Source: Hyphomicrobiales bacterium (GTDB lineage: Bacteria > Pseudomonadota > Alphaproteobacteria > Rhizobiales > JACESI01). From it: a stretch of DNA of 64,000 nucleotides. How positions within the stretch are numbered: the stretch's first letter is position 1; each line of letters opens with the position of its first letter. Shown piece after piece: positions 27,119 through 36,975 of the stretch. The stretch spans positions 17,189 to 81,188 of the forward strand of contig JACESI010000012.1 in assembly GCA_013911885.1 (NCBI GenBank), in the 5' to 3' direction. The position numbers and the translations under genes are program-made. The notes under the pieces were generated by a model. The model did no database searches. It saw nothing but the letters and a program-made list of their open reading frames with translations, and was not told the origin of the DNA.

Positions 27119-29524
27119 GTGGTAAGCAAAAAGTTTTCCGGTGTGAGCCTCACATTTGCCGTGGGCCTCTCTTATGTTTCTATCATCTTTGCGGTGGTGG
27201 CGCTTGGTTCGGTCGGAATCTATGCGATCAGCAAACTCCAGACCCAGATTGAAGTCGCCGGTAAATCGTCCGCGGTACTGAACCGGCTCCGGCTCGTCAA
27301 GGCCCAGGTGCAGGGCTTCGTCATGTCCGATACCGGCGAAGGTCTGGAGACGCTTCAGCAAAATCTGTCTGAAACCCGGGACTTGATCGCCGATATGGAC
27401 CGCACCAATGCAGACGCATCCCTTCCGCTGCAAACCAACTTTGAAAACCTCTCAGGGCTTCTGCTGGCTTTCGATGAGAGCCGCAAATCAAGCAATGATC
27501 AATCGGCCTCGTTGAAGGAGCATTCCGACGCACTCTTCCGGCTGATCGTCGCGGGCAACACGGATCTGCGCGATACCGCGAGCAGCCTGACGACCGCCGG
27601 CAAAACACTCAATGCCCCCTTCGTGCGGGGTGCTCAACTGGAAGAGGCGGCCGATGTCCTTCGCACGTCCCTTGGCGAGGTCAGAAGCTTTGTTGAAAAG
27701 GGACAAGTCGGCGATGTTCCGCCGGAAGTTCTTCAGAATCTGAAAAAAGCCGTTGGTGCCATCAAGTTCAAGGCCGGTCGTGAAGGAGCAGACTTTTTCA
27801 AGCGATTGAGCGACAAGGCGCGCAATGTTGAGGAGATTGTCGGCGCATGGAAGTCAAACGCGCCTGCTGAAACTGACGCAGCGGTGGGCGTGGCGGCGCT
27901 CCTTGAGGTCATGACCGCCATGGCGGTTGATCTGTCCGATATTCAGTCGATCCTGGCGGATGCTTTCCCACAGGCCTCAGCTGCTATCACTCAAATCCAG
28001 GCCGATGCCGATATCGTCAATTCCGCCAGCGTTCACCTCAACACCGCTCTTTCCTCGGCGCTGGAATATCGCCTTGCCGTCCAGACCTTTATCGATGAAC
28101 CTGAAACCAGCCGCGCCGAAGCGATCGAGGCGGCTTTGAAGAAGATCCGGGTTCGGCTTGAAAGTGCGGCGGTAGAGGTCGCGAAAAGCACAACCGCCGT
28201 AGAAATCGGAACCCGCCTGACAGGCACGCTTGAACAGCTTGCCGCCGATATCCCCGGCATTGTTTCTGCGATCCTTGCCGCATCCGACAAGCAATCGGCC
28301 TTGGTGTCATCGGTCGAGGCGGACATGGATGTGATTTCGTCAACAATCGTTGCCGGTGTCGATGCCATTCAGGAAGAAAGCGTCTCAAGCGGCAAACAGG
28401 CGGTGGCACTGATCGTCATCGCCCTCATTCTCAGCGTCATGCTGGCATTCGCGGGCGCGGCCTTCGTCCTCATGCGGCTGGTGCGCCCGCTGCGTTCGCT
28501 TGCAACGGCCATGACAAGCCTTGGCGCGGGAAAGACCGACATTGTTCCCCAAGGTCTCGACCGGCGTGACGAACTCGGTATTTTCGCGCGTGCGATGGAA
28601 GACTTCAAAGCCAGTATCATCGCCCGCAACGGTCTTGAAGAAGCAAATCGCAGCGAGCAGCAAGACCGCGCCACCCGTCAGGCGCGCGTTGAAGAAATGA
28701 TTGCATCGTTTCGGGAGCGGGCGCGCAGCCTCATCACCTCGGTCGAGGAGAGCAACAACGTCTTGCAGCGCTCTGCGGAACGCCTTGGTCAGTCGGCGCA
28801 TTCAGCTTCCAGCAAAGCTACCCCGACACTCAATTCCTGCGGCGAGGCAGACAAGAACGTGACCATCGTCGCGACCGCCGCCGAAGAACTCACGGCATCC
28901 CTCGGCGTGGTTGATCGCGACGTCTCGCAGACGACGTCGATTGTGCGCGAAGCGACGGCGCTGACGAAAAGCGCGAACAGCAAGATCACGGAACTTGAAA
29001 GCGCGACCCGGCAGATCGACCAGGTGGTCAATCTTATTTCCGATATCGCTGAACAGACCAACCTTCTCGCGCTCAACGCCACCATTGAAGCTGCGCGCGC
29101 CGGTGAGGCGGGCAAGGGCTTCTCCGTTGTGGCCTCCGAGGTGAAGACGCTCGCCAACCAGACCGCAAAGGCAACGCAGGAGATCGGCCACAAGATTGGC
29201 GCCATCCAGCAATCGGTGAGCGGAGCCGTGACGTCGATTGATTCGATTGCAAAGGTGATCGACCAATTGAGTGAAACCGCCAATGCGATGGCTTCGAATA
29301 TCAGCCAGCAATTTCAGGCGACCAACGAAATCAGTGAGAGTGCGACCCGTGCCTCAGCCGATAACAAGCACGCCCTTGATAATGTGGTCGACATCATCCG
29401 CTCGGTCGATGACACCGCGAAAGTGTCGGACGAGGTGCTGGACGTGACCCGCACCGCAGCCAGCACCAACGCGACATTGAGCCGTGAAATCGAGGACTTC
29501 CTGAACGATGTGGTAAACCGCTAG
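27119..29524 (+). CDS. Methyl-accepting chemotaxis protein
   Basis: An 801-residue receptor. The first membrane span is at about residues 8-33, followed by a long, mainly helical sensory region (about 35-420). A second span lies near 425-450, then a HAMP domain ([19 protein letters not shown]) and a signalling domain. The hairpin tip reads [20 protein letters not shown]. The GTG start has GGAG eight bases upstream; an ATG 13 codons earlier lacks a ribosome-binding site and an ATG two codons earlier is too close to the GGAG. No known ligand-binding domain is recognised in the sensory part. It precedes the flagellar operon on the same strand. Confidence 0.9.
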   Translation: MVSKKFSGVSLTFAVGLSYVSIIFAVVALGSVGIYAISKLQTQIEVAGKSSAVLNRLRLVKAQVQGFVMSDTGEGLETLQQNLSETRDLIADMDRTNADASLPLQTNFENLSGLLLAFDESRKSSNDQSASLKEHSDALFRLIVAGNTDLRDTASSLTTAGKTLNAPFVRGAQLEEAADVLRTSLGEVRSFVEKGQVGDVPPEVLQNLKKAVGAIKFKAGREGADFFKRLSDKARNVEEIVGAWKSNAPAETDAAVGVAALLEVMTAMAVDLSDIQSILADAFPQASAAITQIQADADIVNSASVHLNTALSSALEYRLAVQTFIDEPETSRAEAIEAALKKIRVRLESAAVEVAKSTTAVEIGTRLTGTLEQLAADIPGIVSAILAASDKQSALVSSVEADMDVISSTIVAGVDAIQEESVSSGKQAVALIVIALILSVMLAFAGAAFVLMRLVRPLRSLATAMTSLGAGKTDIVPQGLDRRDELGIFARAMEDFKASIIARNGLEEANRSEQQDRATRQARVEEMIASFRERARSLITSVEESNNVLQRSAERLGQSAHSASSKATPTLNSCGEADKNVTIVATAAEELTASLGVVDRDVSQTTSIVREATALTKSANSKITELESATRQIDQVVNLISDIAEQTNLLALNATIEAARAGEAGKGFSVVASEVKTLANQTAKATQEIGHKIGAIQQSVSGAVTSIDSIAKVIDQLSETANAMASNISQQFQATNEISESATRASADNKHALDNVVDIIRSVDDTAKVSDEVLDVTRTAASTNATLSREIEDFLNDVVNR

Positions 29525-29571
29525 CAGGCGCGCCGCCCCCGCATACATTCCGGTTTAACCACGCATCTCAG

Positions 29572-29669
29572 CCTCTCGCCTGATTGCTCTTAGGCGCCCG
29601 ACCTCGTCGGGCGCTTTCGCCCTCTCGTCTGATTGCTCTTAGGCGCCCGACCTCGTCGGGCGCTTTCGT
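29572..29669 (+). terminator. Tandemly duplicated 49-base unit, each carrying a terminator-like hairpin
   Basis: Two 49-base copies (29572-29620 and 29621-29669) differ at two positions. Each contains GCGCCCGAC-CTC-GTCGGGCGC followed by TTTCG, a 9-base stem with a short T-stretch. They lie about 50 bases after the chemotaxis receptor gene and so probably form a double terminator, separating it from the flagellar operon. Confidence 0.7.
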
Positions 29670-29895
29670 TTGTGCGGCGTTCGGTCGATCGCCCGGCAGA
29701 ACCGCTGAGACGCCACCCGGCAAAACGGAAATCAGCAGGCGGCGCGCGCGGGACTGGGAAATAACTGCCCAGCTCTTAAGGGTTCATTAACCATAAGACG
29801 GCAAAATTTGCCTACCTGTGAAGGCGCTTCAGGGAGCGTTGTGCCTGATCAGATCTTGAGACGGATAGCCGGGCGGATTGCTGGGGAGCATCGCG
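29670..29895 (+). other. Leader and promoter region of the flagellar operon
   Basis: Apart from the terminator pair, the 371-base gap between the chemotaxis receptor and flgB holds no supported gene. It contains the CtrA box and an AT-rich segment reading CAAAATTTGCC that may be part of the promoter. Confidence 0.5.
29776..29794 (+). promoter_or_regulatory. CtrA-binding box upstream of flgB
   Basis: TTAA-GGGTTCA-TTAA followed directly by CCAT matches the full alphaproteobacterial CtrA box (TTAA-N7-TTAA) and also contains the half-site TTAACCAT. It lies 102 bases before the flgB start codon. CtrA control of early flagellar genes is well established in Caulobacter and reported in other alphaproteobacteria. 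Confidence 0.65.
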
Positions 29896-30312
29896 ATGGA
29901 CTTTATGGGCTTGTCGGTTTTTTCGGCATTGAAGAACAAGATGCAATGGCATCAGGCGCGACAGGGCGTTCTCTCGGAGAATATCGCCAATGCCGCGACA
30001 CCGGGTTATCTCAGCCTCGATATCAAGGCGCCGGGCAGCGGCGGGCTGCGCGGTGTGCGCATGGCCGAGACGGCAAGCTTTGCGACCTTCGTCACCGATC
30101 CGCGCCACATTCCCGTGGCGCTTGCGCCGACACCCGGCTTCGGCGGGCCACAGCGCACAGGTTCCTTCGAGGTCACACCAGACGGAAACTCCGTCGTGCT
30201 CGAAGAGCAGATGTCGAAAATTGCCGAAAACCAGATGGATTACGAGGCAGCAACCTCGCTCTACACATCCAACCTAGGCCTGATCAGAACGGCCATGGGA
30301 CAGAATCGTTAA
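29896..30312 (+). CDS. flgB: Flagellar basal-body rod protein FlgB
   Basis: A 138-residue rod component exported by the flagellar type III system. The signature GVLSENIANAATPGYLSLDI matches the conserved N-terminal rod motif ENIANA-TPGY. The ATG at 29896 has GGGGAG seven bases upstream and is preferred to a start six codons earlier. It is the first gene of the flgB-flgC-fliE-fliQ-fliR-flhB run and builds the proximal rod together with FlgC and FliE. Confidence 0.92.
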   Translation: MDFMGLSVFSALKNKMQWHQARQGVLSENIANAATPGYLSLDIKAPGSGGLRGVRMAETASFATFVTDPRHIPVALAPTPGFGGPQRTGSFEVTPDGNSVVLEEQMSKIAENQMDYEAATSLYTSNLGLIRTAMGQNR

Positions 30313-30337
30313 TGACCGCACGCCATAGGAGAATCTC

Positions 30338-30748
30338 ATGGACTTCATGAAATCACTGTTCGTCGCCGCCTCTGGATTGAAGGCGCAGTCAGGCCGGATG
30401 CGCGTCATTGCGGAGAACATCGCGAACGCCGATTCGACCGCCCGCACCCCGGCCGGTGATCCGTATCGCCGCAAGATCCCGACTTTCGAGACGGTTTTCG
30501 ATACGAAAATGCGGGCAAACATGGTGGAGCTTGGCCGGATCGAGAAAGACCGTACCGATTTCAACCTTCGCTTCAATCCGTCCCATCCTGCCGCCAATGC
30601 CGATGGTTTCGTTAAGATGCCGAATGTCGACCGGCTGGTCGAGGCGGTTGATATGCGTGAAGCGCAGCGCAGCTACGAAGCCAACCTCAATGTCATTACA
30701 TCAACCCGCACAATGCTCGCGCGCACGCTCGAAATTCTTCGCGCCTGA
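30338..30748 (+). CDS. flgC: Flagellar basal-body rod protein FlgC
   Basis: A 136-residue rod subunit. It shows the N-terminal motif AASGLKAQSGRMRVIAENIA and the C-terminal VDMREAQRSYEANLNVI typical of FlgC. AGGAGA precedes the ATG at good spacing. It assembles with FlgB on the cell-proximal rod in the periplasm. It sits 25 bases after flgB and 67 before fliE. Confidence 0.96.
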   Translation: MDFMKSLFVAASGLKAQSGRMRVIAENIANADSTARTPAGDPYRRKIPTFETVFDTKMRANMVELGRIEKDRTDFNLRFNPSHPAANADGFVKMPNVDRLVEAVDMREAQRSYEANLNVITSTRTMLARTLEILRA

Positions 30749-30815
30749 TCGTTTGCTTTCACAATGGCGCCGGGCCTTCCGACGCCGCCTCTGATTTTCA
30801 GAACTGGAGCCTTCC

Positions 30816-31145
30816 ATGAGCATGCCGACCTCTGCTGCCACATCCGCCTATCAGGCTGCGCAGAAACTGTTCGACTCTGTTTCTTCCGGCGGGAATCAGT
30901 CATCGTCAGGGTCGGTTGCATCAGCCGGTGGAAGCTTTCAGGATTTTCTCGCGCAGAATGTCCAGGACCTCACACAATCCGGCCGCAATGTGGAGGCGCA
31001 GACAAGTGCTGCCATTCAGGGAAAAGGGGATATGATCGACGTTGTCACCGCAATCGCGGAAACGGAAGTCGCTCTCCAGTCAATGGTGGCGCTGCGCGAC
31101 AAGGTCATCTCGTCTTACGAAGAAATTATGCGGATGCCGATCTGA
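30816..31145 (+). CDS. fliE: Flagellar hook-basal body complex protein FliE
   Basis: A 109-residue junction protein linking the MS ring to the rod. The N-terminus is Ser/Gly-rich. The C-terminal helix pair includes DMIDVVTAIAETEVALQSM and ALRDKVISSYEEIMRMPI, the typical FliE ending. GGAGCC precedes the ATG. It is exported early and is required for export of later rod proteins. Confidence 0.94.
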   Translation: MSMPTSAATSAYQAAQKLFDSVSSGGNQSSSGSVASAGGSFQDFLAQNVQDLTQSGRNVEAQTSAAIQGKGDMIDVVTAIAETEVALQSMVALRDKVISSYEEIMRMPI

Positions 31146-31189
31146 CAATTTTTGGCCGGTCCATCCGATAGGCAAGCAGGAAGGATGAC

Positions 31190-31453
31190 ATGACCGGCCC
31201 GGAAGTTCTCGATGTCGCCCGCGATAGCATTTGGACGCTGCTTTATGTCAGCCTGCCGGTGATGCTGACAGGCCTGGTGGTTGGTCTTGTCGTCGCACTT
31301 GTTCAGGCGCTGACGCAGATTCAGGAACTCACCCTCGTCTTCATCCCGAAAATCATCGCAATGTTCATCGTGGCGCTTTTGACTCTGCCCTTCGTCGGGG
31401 CAGTTCTTGCAAGCTATACGGACCGTGTTTTTGAAAAAATAATTTCGGGCTGA
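31190..31453 (+). CDS. fliQ: Flagellar biosynthesis protein FliQ
   Basis: An 87-residue export-gate membrane protein with two spans: one in VSLPVMLTGLVVGLVVALV and one in IIAMFIVALLTLPFVGAVL. They flank the conserved QALTQIQELTLVFIPKI loop. It forms part of the FliPQR helical gate of the flagellar type III secretion machine. AGGAAGG precedes the ATG, and fliR follows after five bases. Confidence 0.95.
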   Translation: MTGPEVLDVARDSIWTLLYVSLPVMLTGLVVGLVVALVQALTQIQELTLVFIPKIIAMFIVALLTLPFVGAVLASYTDRVFEKIISG

Positions 31454-31458
31454 AAGCA

Positions 31459-32220
31459 GTGACGTTCAATTTCCTGCCGCAACTTGCCTTTGTCTTCATG
31501 CTGATTTTTGCGCGGGTCGCGATAATCGCGATGCTGATGCCAGCAATCGGGGCTGAAACGATCCCGCAGCGCATTCGTCTCACGGTTGCCCTTCTGATCG
31601 CAGTCCTTCTTGTTCCGGTGGTCGGCGACAAGATACCTGCCATGCCGACCGGGTTGTTTGCGCTGGTCTTTCTTTTCATCTCCGAGATGATTGTCGGCCT
31701 TTTTATTGGGATGACAGGTGCGATTTTGATTTCGGCGCTCCAAACCGCAGGCTCTTCGATTGCGTTTCAGACCAGCCTCTCCTCGGTCCAAAACACCGAT
31801 CTTGCCTCTGCCGTTCAGGGAACGCTGATTTCAAGCTTCCTTTCGATCATCAGCCTCACGCTGATTTTCGCGATGGATGTGCATCATATCGTCATCGCGG
31901 CGATGCATGATAGCTATGTCCTGTTCAAGCCCGGTGAATTAATGCCGCTTGGCGATGTGGTATCGGCGGGCGTGAGCGCCTTTGCCGATGCGTTCCGAAT
32001 TGGGGTGCAATTGTCGTCGCCCTTTATCGTCATCGGCTTTGTGTTCAACGTCGGTGTCGGCATCCTTTCGCGGCTGATGCCGCAGTTTCAGGTCTTTCTC
32101 GTTCTTCTGCCGGCCAATATCATGCTCGGCTTTTTGTTGTTCTTTGCGCTGATTGGAACGATGATGATGTGGTATATTGAGCATCTTCAGTCGGGCCTTG
32201 CGATCTTTCTGGTCAAATAG
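31459..32220 (+). CDS. fliR: Flagellar biosynthesis protein FliR
   Basis: A 253-residue membrane protein with about six hydrophobic spans and the FliR text LPQLAFVFMLIFARVAIIAM and GVGILSRLMPQFQVFLVLLP. It completes the export gate with FliP and FliQ and contacts FlhB. It starts at GTG with no strong ribosome-binding site, so translation is probably coupled to fliQ five bases upstream. fliP is not in this window. Confidence 0.95.
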   Translation: MTFNFLPQLAFVFMLIFARVAIIAMLMPAIGAETIPQRIRLTVALLIAVLLVPVVGDKIPAMPTGLFALVFLFISEMIVGLFIGMTGAILISALQTAGSSIAFQTSLSSVQNTDLASAVQGTLISSFLSIISLTLIFAMDVHHIVIAAMHDSYVLFKPGELMPLGDVVSAGVSAFADAFRIGVQLSSPFIVIGFVFNVGVGILSRLMPQFQVFLVLLPANIMLGFLLFFALIGTMMMWYIEHLQSGLAIFLVK

Positions 32221-32235
32221 GAAGAGGGCTCAGCT

Positions 32236-33327
32236 ATGGCAGAGGAAGCCGAAGACGGCGGTGAAAAGACCGAAGACCCGAGTCAGAAACGGCTCAATGA
32301 TGCCCTTGAAAAAGGCGATGTCGCGAAAAGCCAGGAGGTCAATACCTGGTTCATCATCGCGGCATCTCTGCTTGTCATCGCTGGTTTCACGCCTTCCATG
32401 GCGACCGGGATGATGACATCCTTCGCAGGGATCGTCGAGCACTCCTATTCGCTTCCCGCTGACAATGGTGGGCTGAGAGCGTTGTGGATGAAGATCGGCG
32501 AAATGTTGCTGGTGCCGCTTGTCCTGCCGCTCACGGTGCTCGGGATCGCGGGGCTTTTGGGCAATCTTATCCAGCATATGCCGATTTTCTCGGCAGAGCC
32601 GATCATGCCGAAATTGTCAAAAATTTCGCCGATTGCGGGTTTCGGCCGGCTGTTTTCGACCCAGAGCCTGCTCAATTTCGGTAAGGGCATCGTCAAGATT
32701 GCGCTGGTCGGCATCGTGCTTGGGGCGGTCATCTGGCCGGAGCGCGACCGCCTCGACCTTCTGGTCCAGACCGATCTCAATCAGATTCTGCCCATCGTGC
32801 GTGAATTATCCATAAAGCTCGTGGGCTCGACGCTGATTGTTTTTACCGTGATTGCAATCGTGGATTTTTTTTACGAAAAATGGCGCTGGACGGAAAAACA
32901 GAAAATGACCCTTAAAGAGGTCAAAGACGAGTACAAGGCGCAGGAGGGCAATCCAGAAGTCAAGGCGCGCATCCGCCAGATCCGCCAGCAGCGCTCCCGC
33001 AAGCGGATGATGGCGGCGGTTCCTCAGGCCAATGTGATCATCACCAACCCGACGCACTATTCGATTGCTCTGAAATATGAGCGTGGCATGAATGCCCCGC
33101 TTCTCGTCGCCAAAGGGATTGACGATCTCGCCTTCCGCATCCGCGAAATCGCGAAGGAGCACGACATTCCGCTCGTTGAAAATCCGCCGCTCGCGCGCGC
33201 TCTTTATGCAACCGTGGACATCGATCAGGAAGTTCCGGCAGAGCACTACCGCGCGGTTGCTGATGTGATCAGCTATGTCATGAAACTCAACGCCCGCTCG
33301 TCCTGGCGCGCGAAAAAACCATCCTGA
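32236..33327 (+). CDS. flhB: Flagellar export-apparatus switch protein FlhB
   Basis: A 363-residue protein with four membrane spans and a cytoplasmic C-terminal domain. The self-cleavage motif NPTH is intact at residues 271-274 within ITNPTHYSIALKYE. Cleavage there switches export from rod/hook to filament substrates. The N-terminus is acidic and hydrophilic (AEEAEDGGEKTEDPS), as in the family. It is the last gene of the flagellar run and ends at a hairpin shared with a convergent gene. Confidence 0.97.
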   Translation: MAEEAEDGGEKTEDPSQKRLNDALEKGDVAKSQEVNTWFIIAASLLVIAGFTPSMATGMMTSFAGIVEHSYSLPADNGGLRALWMKIGEMLLVPLVLPLTVLGIAGLLGNLIQHMPIFSAEPIMPKLSKISPIAGFGRLFSTQSLLNFGKGIVKIALVGIVLGAVIWPERDRLDLLVQTDLNQILPIVRELSIKLVGSTLIVFTVIAIVDFFYEKWRWTEKQKMTLKEVKDEYKAQEGNPEVKARIRQIRQQRSRKRMMAAVPQANVIITNPTHYSIALKYERGMNAPLLVAKGIDDLAFRIREIAKEHDIPLVENPPLARALYATVDIDQEVPAEHYRAVADVISYVMKLNARSSWRAKKPS

Positions 33328-33330
33328 TGG

Positions 33331-33361
33331 CGGGCGCTGTCTCAGACGAAAACAGCGCCCG
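33331..33361. terminator. Hairpin between convergent flhB and peroxiredoxin-like gene
   Basis: A 10-base perfect stem, CGGGCGCTGT and ACAGCGCCCG, has an 11-base loop and lies four bases after the flhB stop. There is no T-run on either side, so it may be a weak or Rho-assisted terminator for both strands. Confidence 0.5.
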
Positions 33362-33379
33362 GCAGGAGAACGCTTGCGG

Positions 33380-33916
33380 TTATACCGCGCCGGTATATTC
33401 GCCGCGGGCCGGGTAGCTGTTCTTGATCGCGAAATCAAGTGCTGCAACGAGTTCTGAGAAATGCGGGCGGACAAAAGGCATGGTCTGCACAGACCCATAG
33501 TAAAGCGTCTGTTCCGGGGTCACCATGAACAGGCCCGGTTCAGAGAAAAGCGCAGGCTCTTCAATGCCGATTGACGTTCTGCCTCGCGATGTCGAAATGT
33601 AAAGCCCCCATTCGCGAGCCTTGGGGAGGGAGAGGCTATGGCCGAAACGCAGATTCTTTGCGTTGATCTTGGTGGCCATTTCGCGGGTGCGCTCTTCGCC
33701 GTCCGAACTGATTGCAATCGTCTTGACGCCGCGCTCAGCAAATTCCGGCGTGCGCTTGTCGAGTTCGGTCAGATAGTTGGCACAGATCGGGCAGTGCAGC
33801 CCGCGATAAAAGCAGACCACTGTGCCACGTCCGGTACTATCGCTGGAAAGATTGAAGGAGCCGTGATCGAGCGTTTCGAGCATCAGGTCAGGCGTCTTAT
33901 GGCGTGGTATCAGCAT
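33380..33916 (-). CDS. Peroxiredoxin-like AhpC/TSA family protein
   Basis: A 178-residue thioredoxin-fold protein. FYRGLHCPICANY supplies a CPIC motif at the position of the peroxidatic Cys, more reminiscent of peroxiredoxin-like (AhpC/TSA) proteins than classical Prx (T-x2-C). AAGGAA precedes the ATG. It likely reduces peroxides or thiols in the cytoplasm. It is inserted, in opposite orientation, between flhB and cckA. No partner reductase is adjacent. Confidence 0.82.
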   Translation of the reverse strand: MLIPRHKTPDLMLETLDHGSFNLSSDSTGRGTVVCFYRGLHCPICANYLTELDKRTPEFAERGVKTIAISSDGEERTREMATKINAKNLRFGHSLSLPKAREWGLYISTSRGRTSIGIEEPALFSEPGLFMVTPEQTLYYGSVQTMPFVRPHFSELVAALDFAIKNSYPARGEYTGAV

Positions 33917-34104
33917 GATGTTCCTTTGCGTAATGCGGGTTCAACCATGCTCACCATACGATGGGGAAAGTCTGTCTGGAAACCCCGATTCTCTGCCGGG
34001 AACAAAAACAAAACGGGGCAATTTTACCGCGACTTAAGGCTTTCCAGTCGATAAGTTAGGGAAAAGTTCAATGATCGAATCGTGAGGATGTCATCCCTGG
34101 AAGG

Positions 34105-36810
34105 ATGGCGAGGGACAGGGCCGTGTTGAGCGCAGCAAAAAATCGCACAGAAGAGGCGGAAAAACGCACCGGGCAGCACGGCAAAGCAAGCAACAACCCA
34201 TCTGGCGAGATGCCTGGTTATGTCCTCAGTCAGCTGACAATGACGCGAAATAGTGTGATGAAGCCATCTGGCGTCATGCTGTTTCTTTTGATCGGCCTTC
34301 TCGTCGCGGGCCTGATCGGTATGTTTCTTTATCTCGGCGAAGAAAATGCTGAGTCATTTCTTCTGTTTCTCCTGGGTGTCCTTGCGGTTATCGGCATATT
34401 CGGCCTGTTTGCGCTTGCGGTTGGCCTCGTCCGCTTTGGCGATGACAGCATCGGCAGTGAACAGCCCTTCACCTATCTTGATGCTCTGCCGGACGCCCAT
34501 CTCGTGACAGATCATGAGGGACGTCTTGTCTATGCCGATTTGGCCTATGCGCGGCTCACCGGTGCCGTGGGCGCGCAGGATATTCGTTCGGTCGAGCGCG
34601 TGTTCGGCGTCGAGGAAGGGTTTTCCGAACCGGTCTTCCGCTTGTCCGTTGCCGCCGCCGAGCGCCGCGCGGCAAGTGAGGAAATCCGTCTTGATCATCC
34701 GATTGGCGCAGGCGCGGACCGCACGGCCGGACCGCGCTGGTACCGCCTCTCCGTCAATCCCGTTTCCCGAAACCTGCAAGCGGACGGCGAAGCCGTTAAG
34801 GTCGGTGAAGGCCAGAGCTTGTGGCGTATCGAGGACATTACGAGCGACCGGAACGATCAGGAATTCGCCTTTCAGGAATTGCAGAACGTCATTCACTATC
34901 TTGATCATGCGCCCGTCGGCTTCTTTTCGGCGGAGCCGAGCGGCAAGATCGTCTATCTCAACGCCACTCTGGCCGAATGGCTGGGCATCGACCTCACCAA
35001 ATTCGATGCGGGCACGCTGTTCGTGCATGACATCGTGCGCGGTGACGGTGCTGCGCTTCTGAACGCGGTCAAGGCGGCACCCGGCGAAACCAGGACCGAG
35101 ACAATCGACGTCGATTTCGTGAAGCATAACGGACAGAGCCTGCCGGTTCGACTTCTGCACATGACGCCGTTCAAGTCTGATGGTGCGCCCGGCGCCACCC
35201 GCACGGTTGTTCTGAACCGGTCGCAGGCAGAGACCGGCACCAACCCCGCCATGGAGAGCGATGCGCGGTTCTCGCGCTTCTTCAATGCCGCGCCTATCGC
35301 AATTGCAGCCTTGAATCGTGACGGCGTTCTGACGCGGGCGAATGCGACCTTCATCCGACTTTTCCGCACGGGTCATGTTAACAATGACAAGGTGTCGCTG
35401 ATTGCGCTGGTCAGCGACAACGATCAGGAAAAGCTTCGCCTTGCAATCGACGCCGCAGCAGCCGGGCAGAGCGAGATCAGCTCGGTCGATATCGTCCTTC
35501 GCGGCGAGGTCGAATCGAATGCGCGGCTGTTCCTGAGTGCGGTCGATCAGGTCAGCGATCAGGTCAGCGATGATCGGGACGACGGTGATCAGGAAATGGC
35601 GGTCGTCTACGCAATTGATACGACCCAGCAGCGTGCGCTTGAGCAACAATTCGCCCAGGGCCAGAAGATGCAGGCAATCGGCCAGCTCGCCGGCGGCATC
35701 GCCCACGATTTCAACAACATGCTCACGGCGATCATCGGCTTTTCCGATCTTCTGCTTCAAAATCACGGTCCGAGCGATCCTTCATTTCAGGACCTCATGA
35801 ACATCAAGAACAATGCCAACCGTGCCGCCGGTCTGGTGCGCCAGCTTCTCGCCTTCTCGCGCCGCCAAACGATGCGGCCGAAGGTGATCGACCTGCGCGA
35901 TGTGGTCGAGGACCTCAGCATCCTTCTTGAGCGCCTTCTGGGTGAGAATGTGCGGCTTACAGTTACGCATGGCCGCGACCTCTGGGCGGTGAAGGCCGAC
36001 AACAATCAGCTCGAACAGGTCATCATGAATCTTGCGGTCAATGCGCGCGACGCGATGCCGCAAGGCGGCGATCTCAGCATCGAGACCCGCAACGTGACCG
36101 TGGCAGATTGCAACCGCGAGCCGATGACGGGCCTCATTCCGGCTGAATATGTTGCAATCGACGTGACCGATACCGGAACCGGCATGTCGCCTGAAGTGAT
36201 GGCGAAAATCTTCGAACCGTTCTTCTCGACCAAAGGTGTTGGTGAAGGAACCGGTCTTGGCCTTGCGACGGTCTACGGCATCATCAAGCAGACGGGCGGC
36301 TATATCTACCCGGTGAGCGAGGTCGGCAAGGGAACGTGCTTCAAGATATTGCTGCCTCGCCATATCGTGCAGGAGGGCGAATTGCGGGAGGCAGCCCCGG
36401 TCGAAACCCAGCGCGACCTTTCCGGCTCTGCCCGCATTCTGCTTGTCGAGGACGAGGAAGCGGTTCGCGCCTTTTCCGTGCGCGCGCTTCAGGCGCGGGG
36501 CCACACTGTCTTTGAAGCATCGAGCGGCGCGCATGCGCTTGAAGTCATGGAAGAGGTTGGCGGCGAAGTCGATCTCGTTGTGTCCGATGTCGTGATGCCG
36601 GAAATGGACGGTCCAACCCTTCTCGGCGAGTTGCGCAAGGTGCGTCCGGATCTCAAGATCATCTTCGTTTCGGGCTATGCCGAGGATGCCTTCGAAAAAC
36701 ACCTCGCCGCAGGCCAGAAATTCGCTTTCCTGCCAAAGCCGTTCACCCTGAAGCAACTGGCAACCAAGGTGAAGGAAGTTCTTGAAAACAGCGATGATTC
36801 GGGAGCTTGA
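34105..36810 (+). CDS. cckA: Cell-cycle hybrid histidine kinase CckA
   Basis: A 901-residue sensor. Two membrane spans (about residues 54-73 and 84-107) are followed by PAS-like regions (about 120-500). The dimerisation helix carries [19 protein letters not shown] with phospho-acceptor His534. The ATPase domain has [14 protein letters not shown] and [14 protein letters not shown], and the receiver domain (about 775-895) has phospho-Asp828 in [13 protein letters not shown]. In alphaproteobacteria CckA passes phosphate through ChpT to CtrA and CpdR. The start is uncertain; a GTG six codons later has an equally good upstream sequence. A 12-base direct repeat in the DQVSDQVSD segment lies just before the kinase core. 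Its location beside flagellar genes headed by a CtrA box fits the pathway. Confidence 0.93.
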   Translation: MARDRAVLSAAKNRTEEAEKRTGQHGKASNNPSGEMPGYVLSQLTMTRNSVMKPSGVMLFLLIGLLVAGLIGMFLYLGEENAESFLLFLLGVLAVIGIFGLFALAVGLVRFGDDSIGSEQPFTYLDALPDAHLVTDHEGRLVYADLAYARLTGAVGAQDIRSVERVFGVEEGFSEPVFRLSVAAAERRAASEEIRLDHPIGAGADRTAGPRWYRLSVNPVSRNLQADGEAVKVGEGQSLWRIEDITSDRNDQEFAFQELQNVIHYLDHAPVGFFSAEPSGKIVYLNATLAEWLGIDLTKFDAGTLFVHDIVRGDGAALLNAVKAAPGETRTETIDVDFVKHNGQSLPVRLLHMTPFKSDGAPGATRTVVLNRSQAETGTNPAMESDARFSRFFNAAPIAIAALNRDGVLTRANATFIRLFRTGHVNNDKVSLIALVSDNDQEKLRLAIDAAAAGQSEISSVDIVLRGEVESNARLFLSAVDQVSDQVSDDRDDGDQEMAVVYAIDTTQQRALEQQFAQGQKMQAIGQLAGGIAHDFNNMLTAIIGFSDLLLQNHGPSDPSFQDLMNIKNNANRAAGLVRQLLAFSRRQTMRPKVIDLRDVVEDLSILLERLLGENVRLTVTHGRDLWAVKADNNQLEQVIMNLAVNARDAMPQGGDLSIETRNVTVADCNREPMTGLIPAEYVAIDVTDTGTGMSPEVMAKIFEPFFSTKGVGEGTGLGLATVYGIIKQTGGYIYPVSEVGKGTCFKILLPRHIVQEGELREAAPVETQRDLSGSARILLVEDEEAVRAFSVRALQARGHTVFEASSGAHALEVMEEVGGEVDLVVSDVVMPEMDGPTLLGELRKVRPDLKIIFVSGYAEDAFEKHLAAGQKFAFLPKPFTLKQLATKVKEVLENSDDSGA

Positions 36811-36975
36811 GGCCCATAGCGCCTCGGGCTAGAGGTTCGGTATGGTGAGGCAAGACCCCACAAGTGGAACCAGTCCCGCGCCGCCTTGCTTCAGCATATG
36901 CCAAAAGCTGCTGAAATGCATCGTTGGGCTGAAGACAAGCCGGTTCTTGACCCGTTCTTGACTTGCGAGCTTTCC

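Noticed and set aside
34354..35766. A 470-codon open frame antisense to cckA, and similar long shadows opposite nirB (4238-5455) and alaS (42796-44175)
   Set aside because: Composition is that of a reverse-strand shadow, no start signal or motif is present, and the opposite frames are well-known genes.
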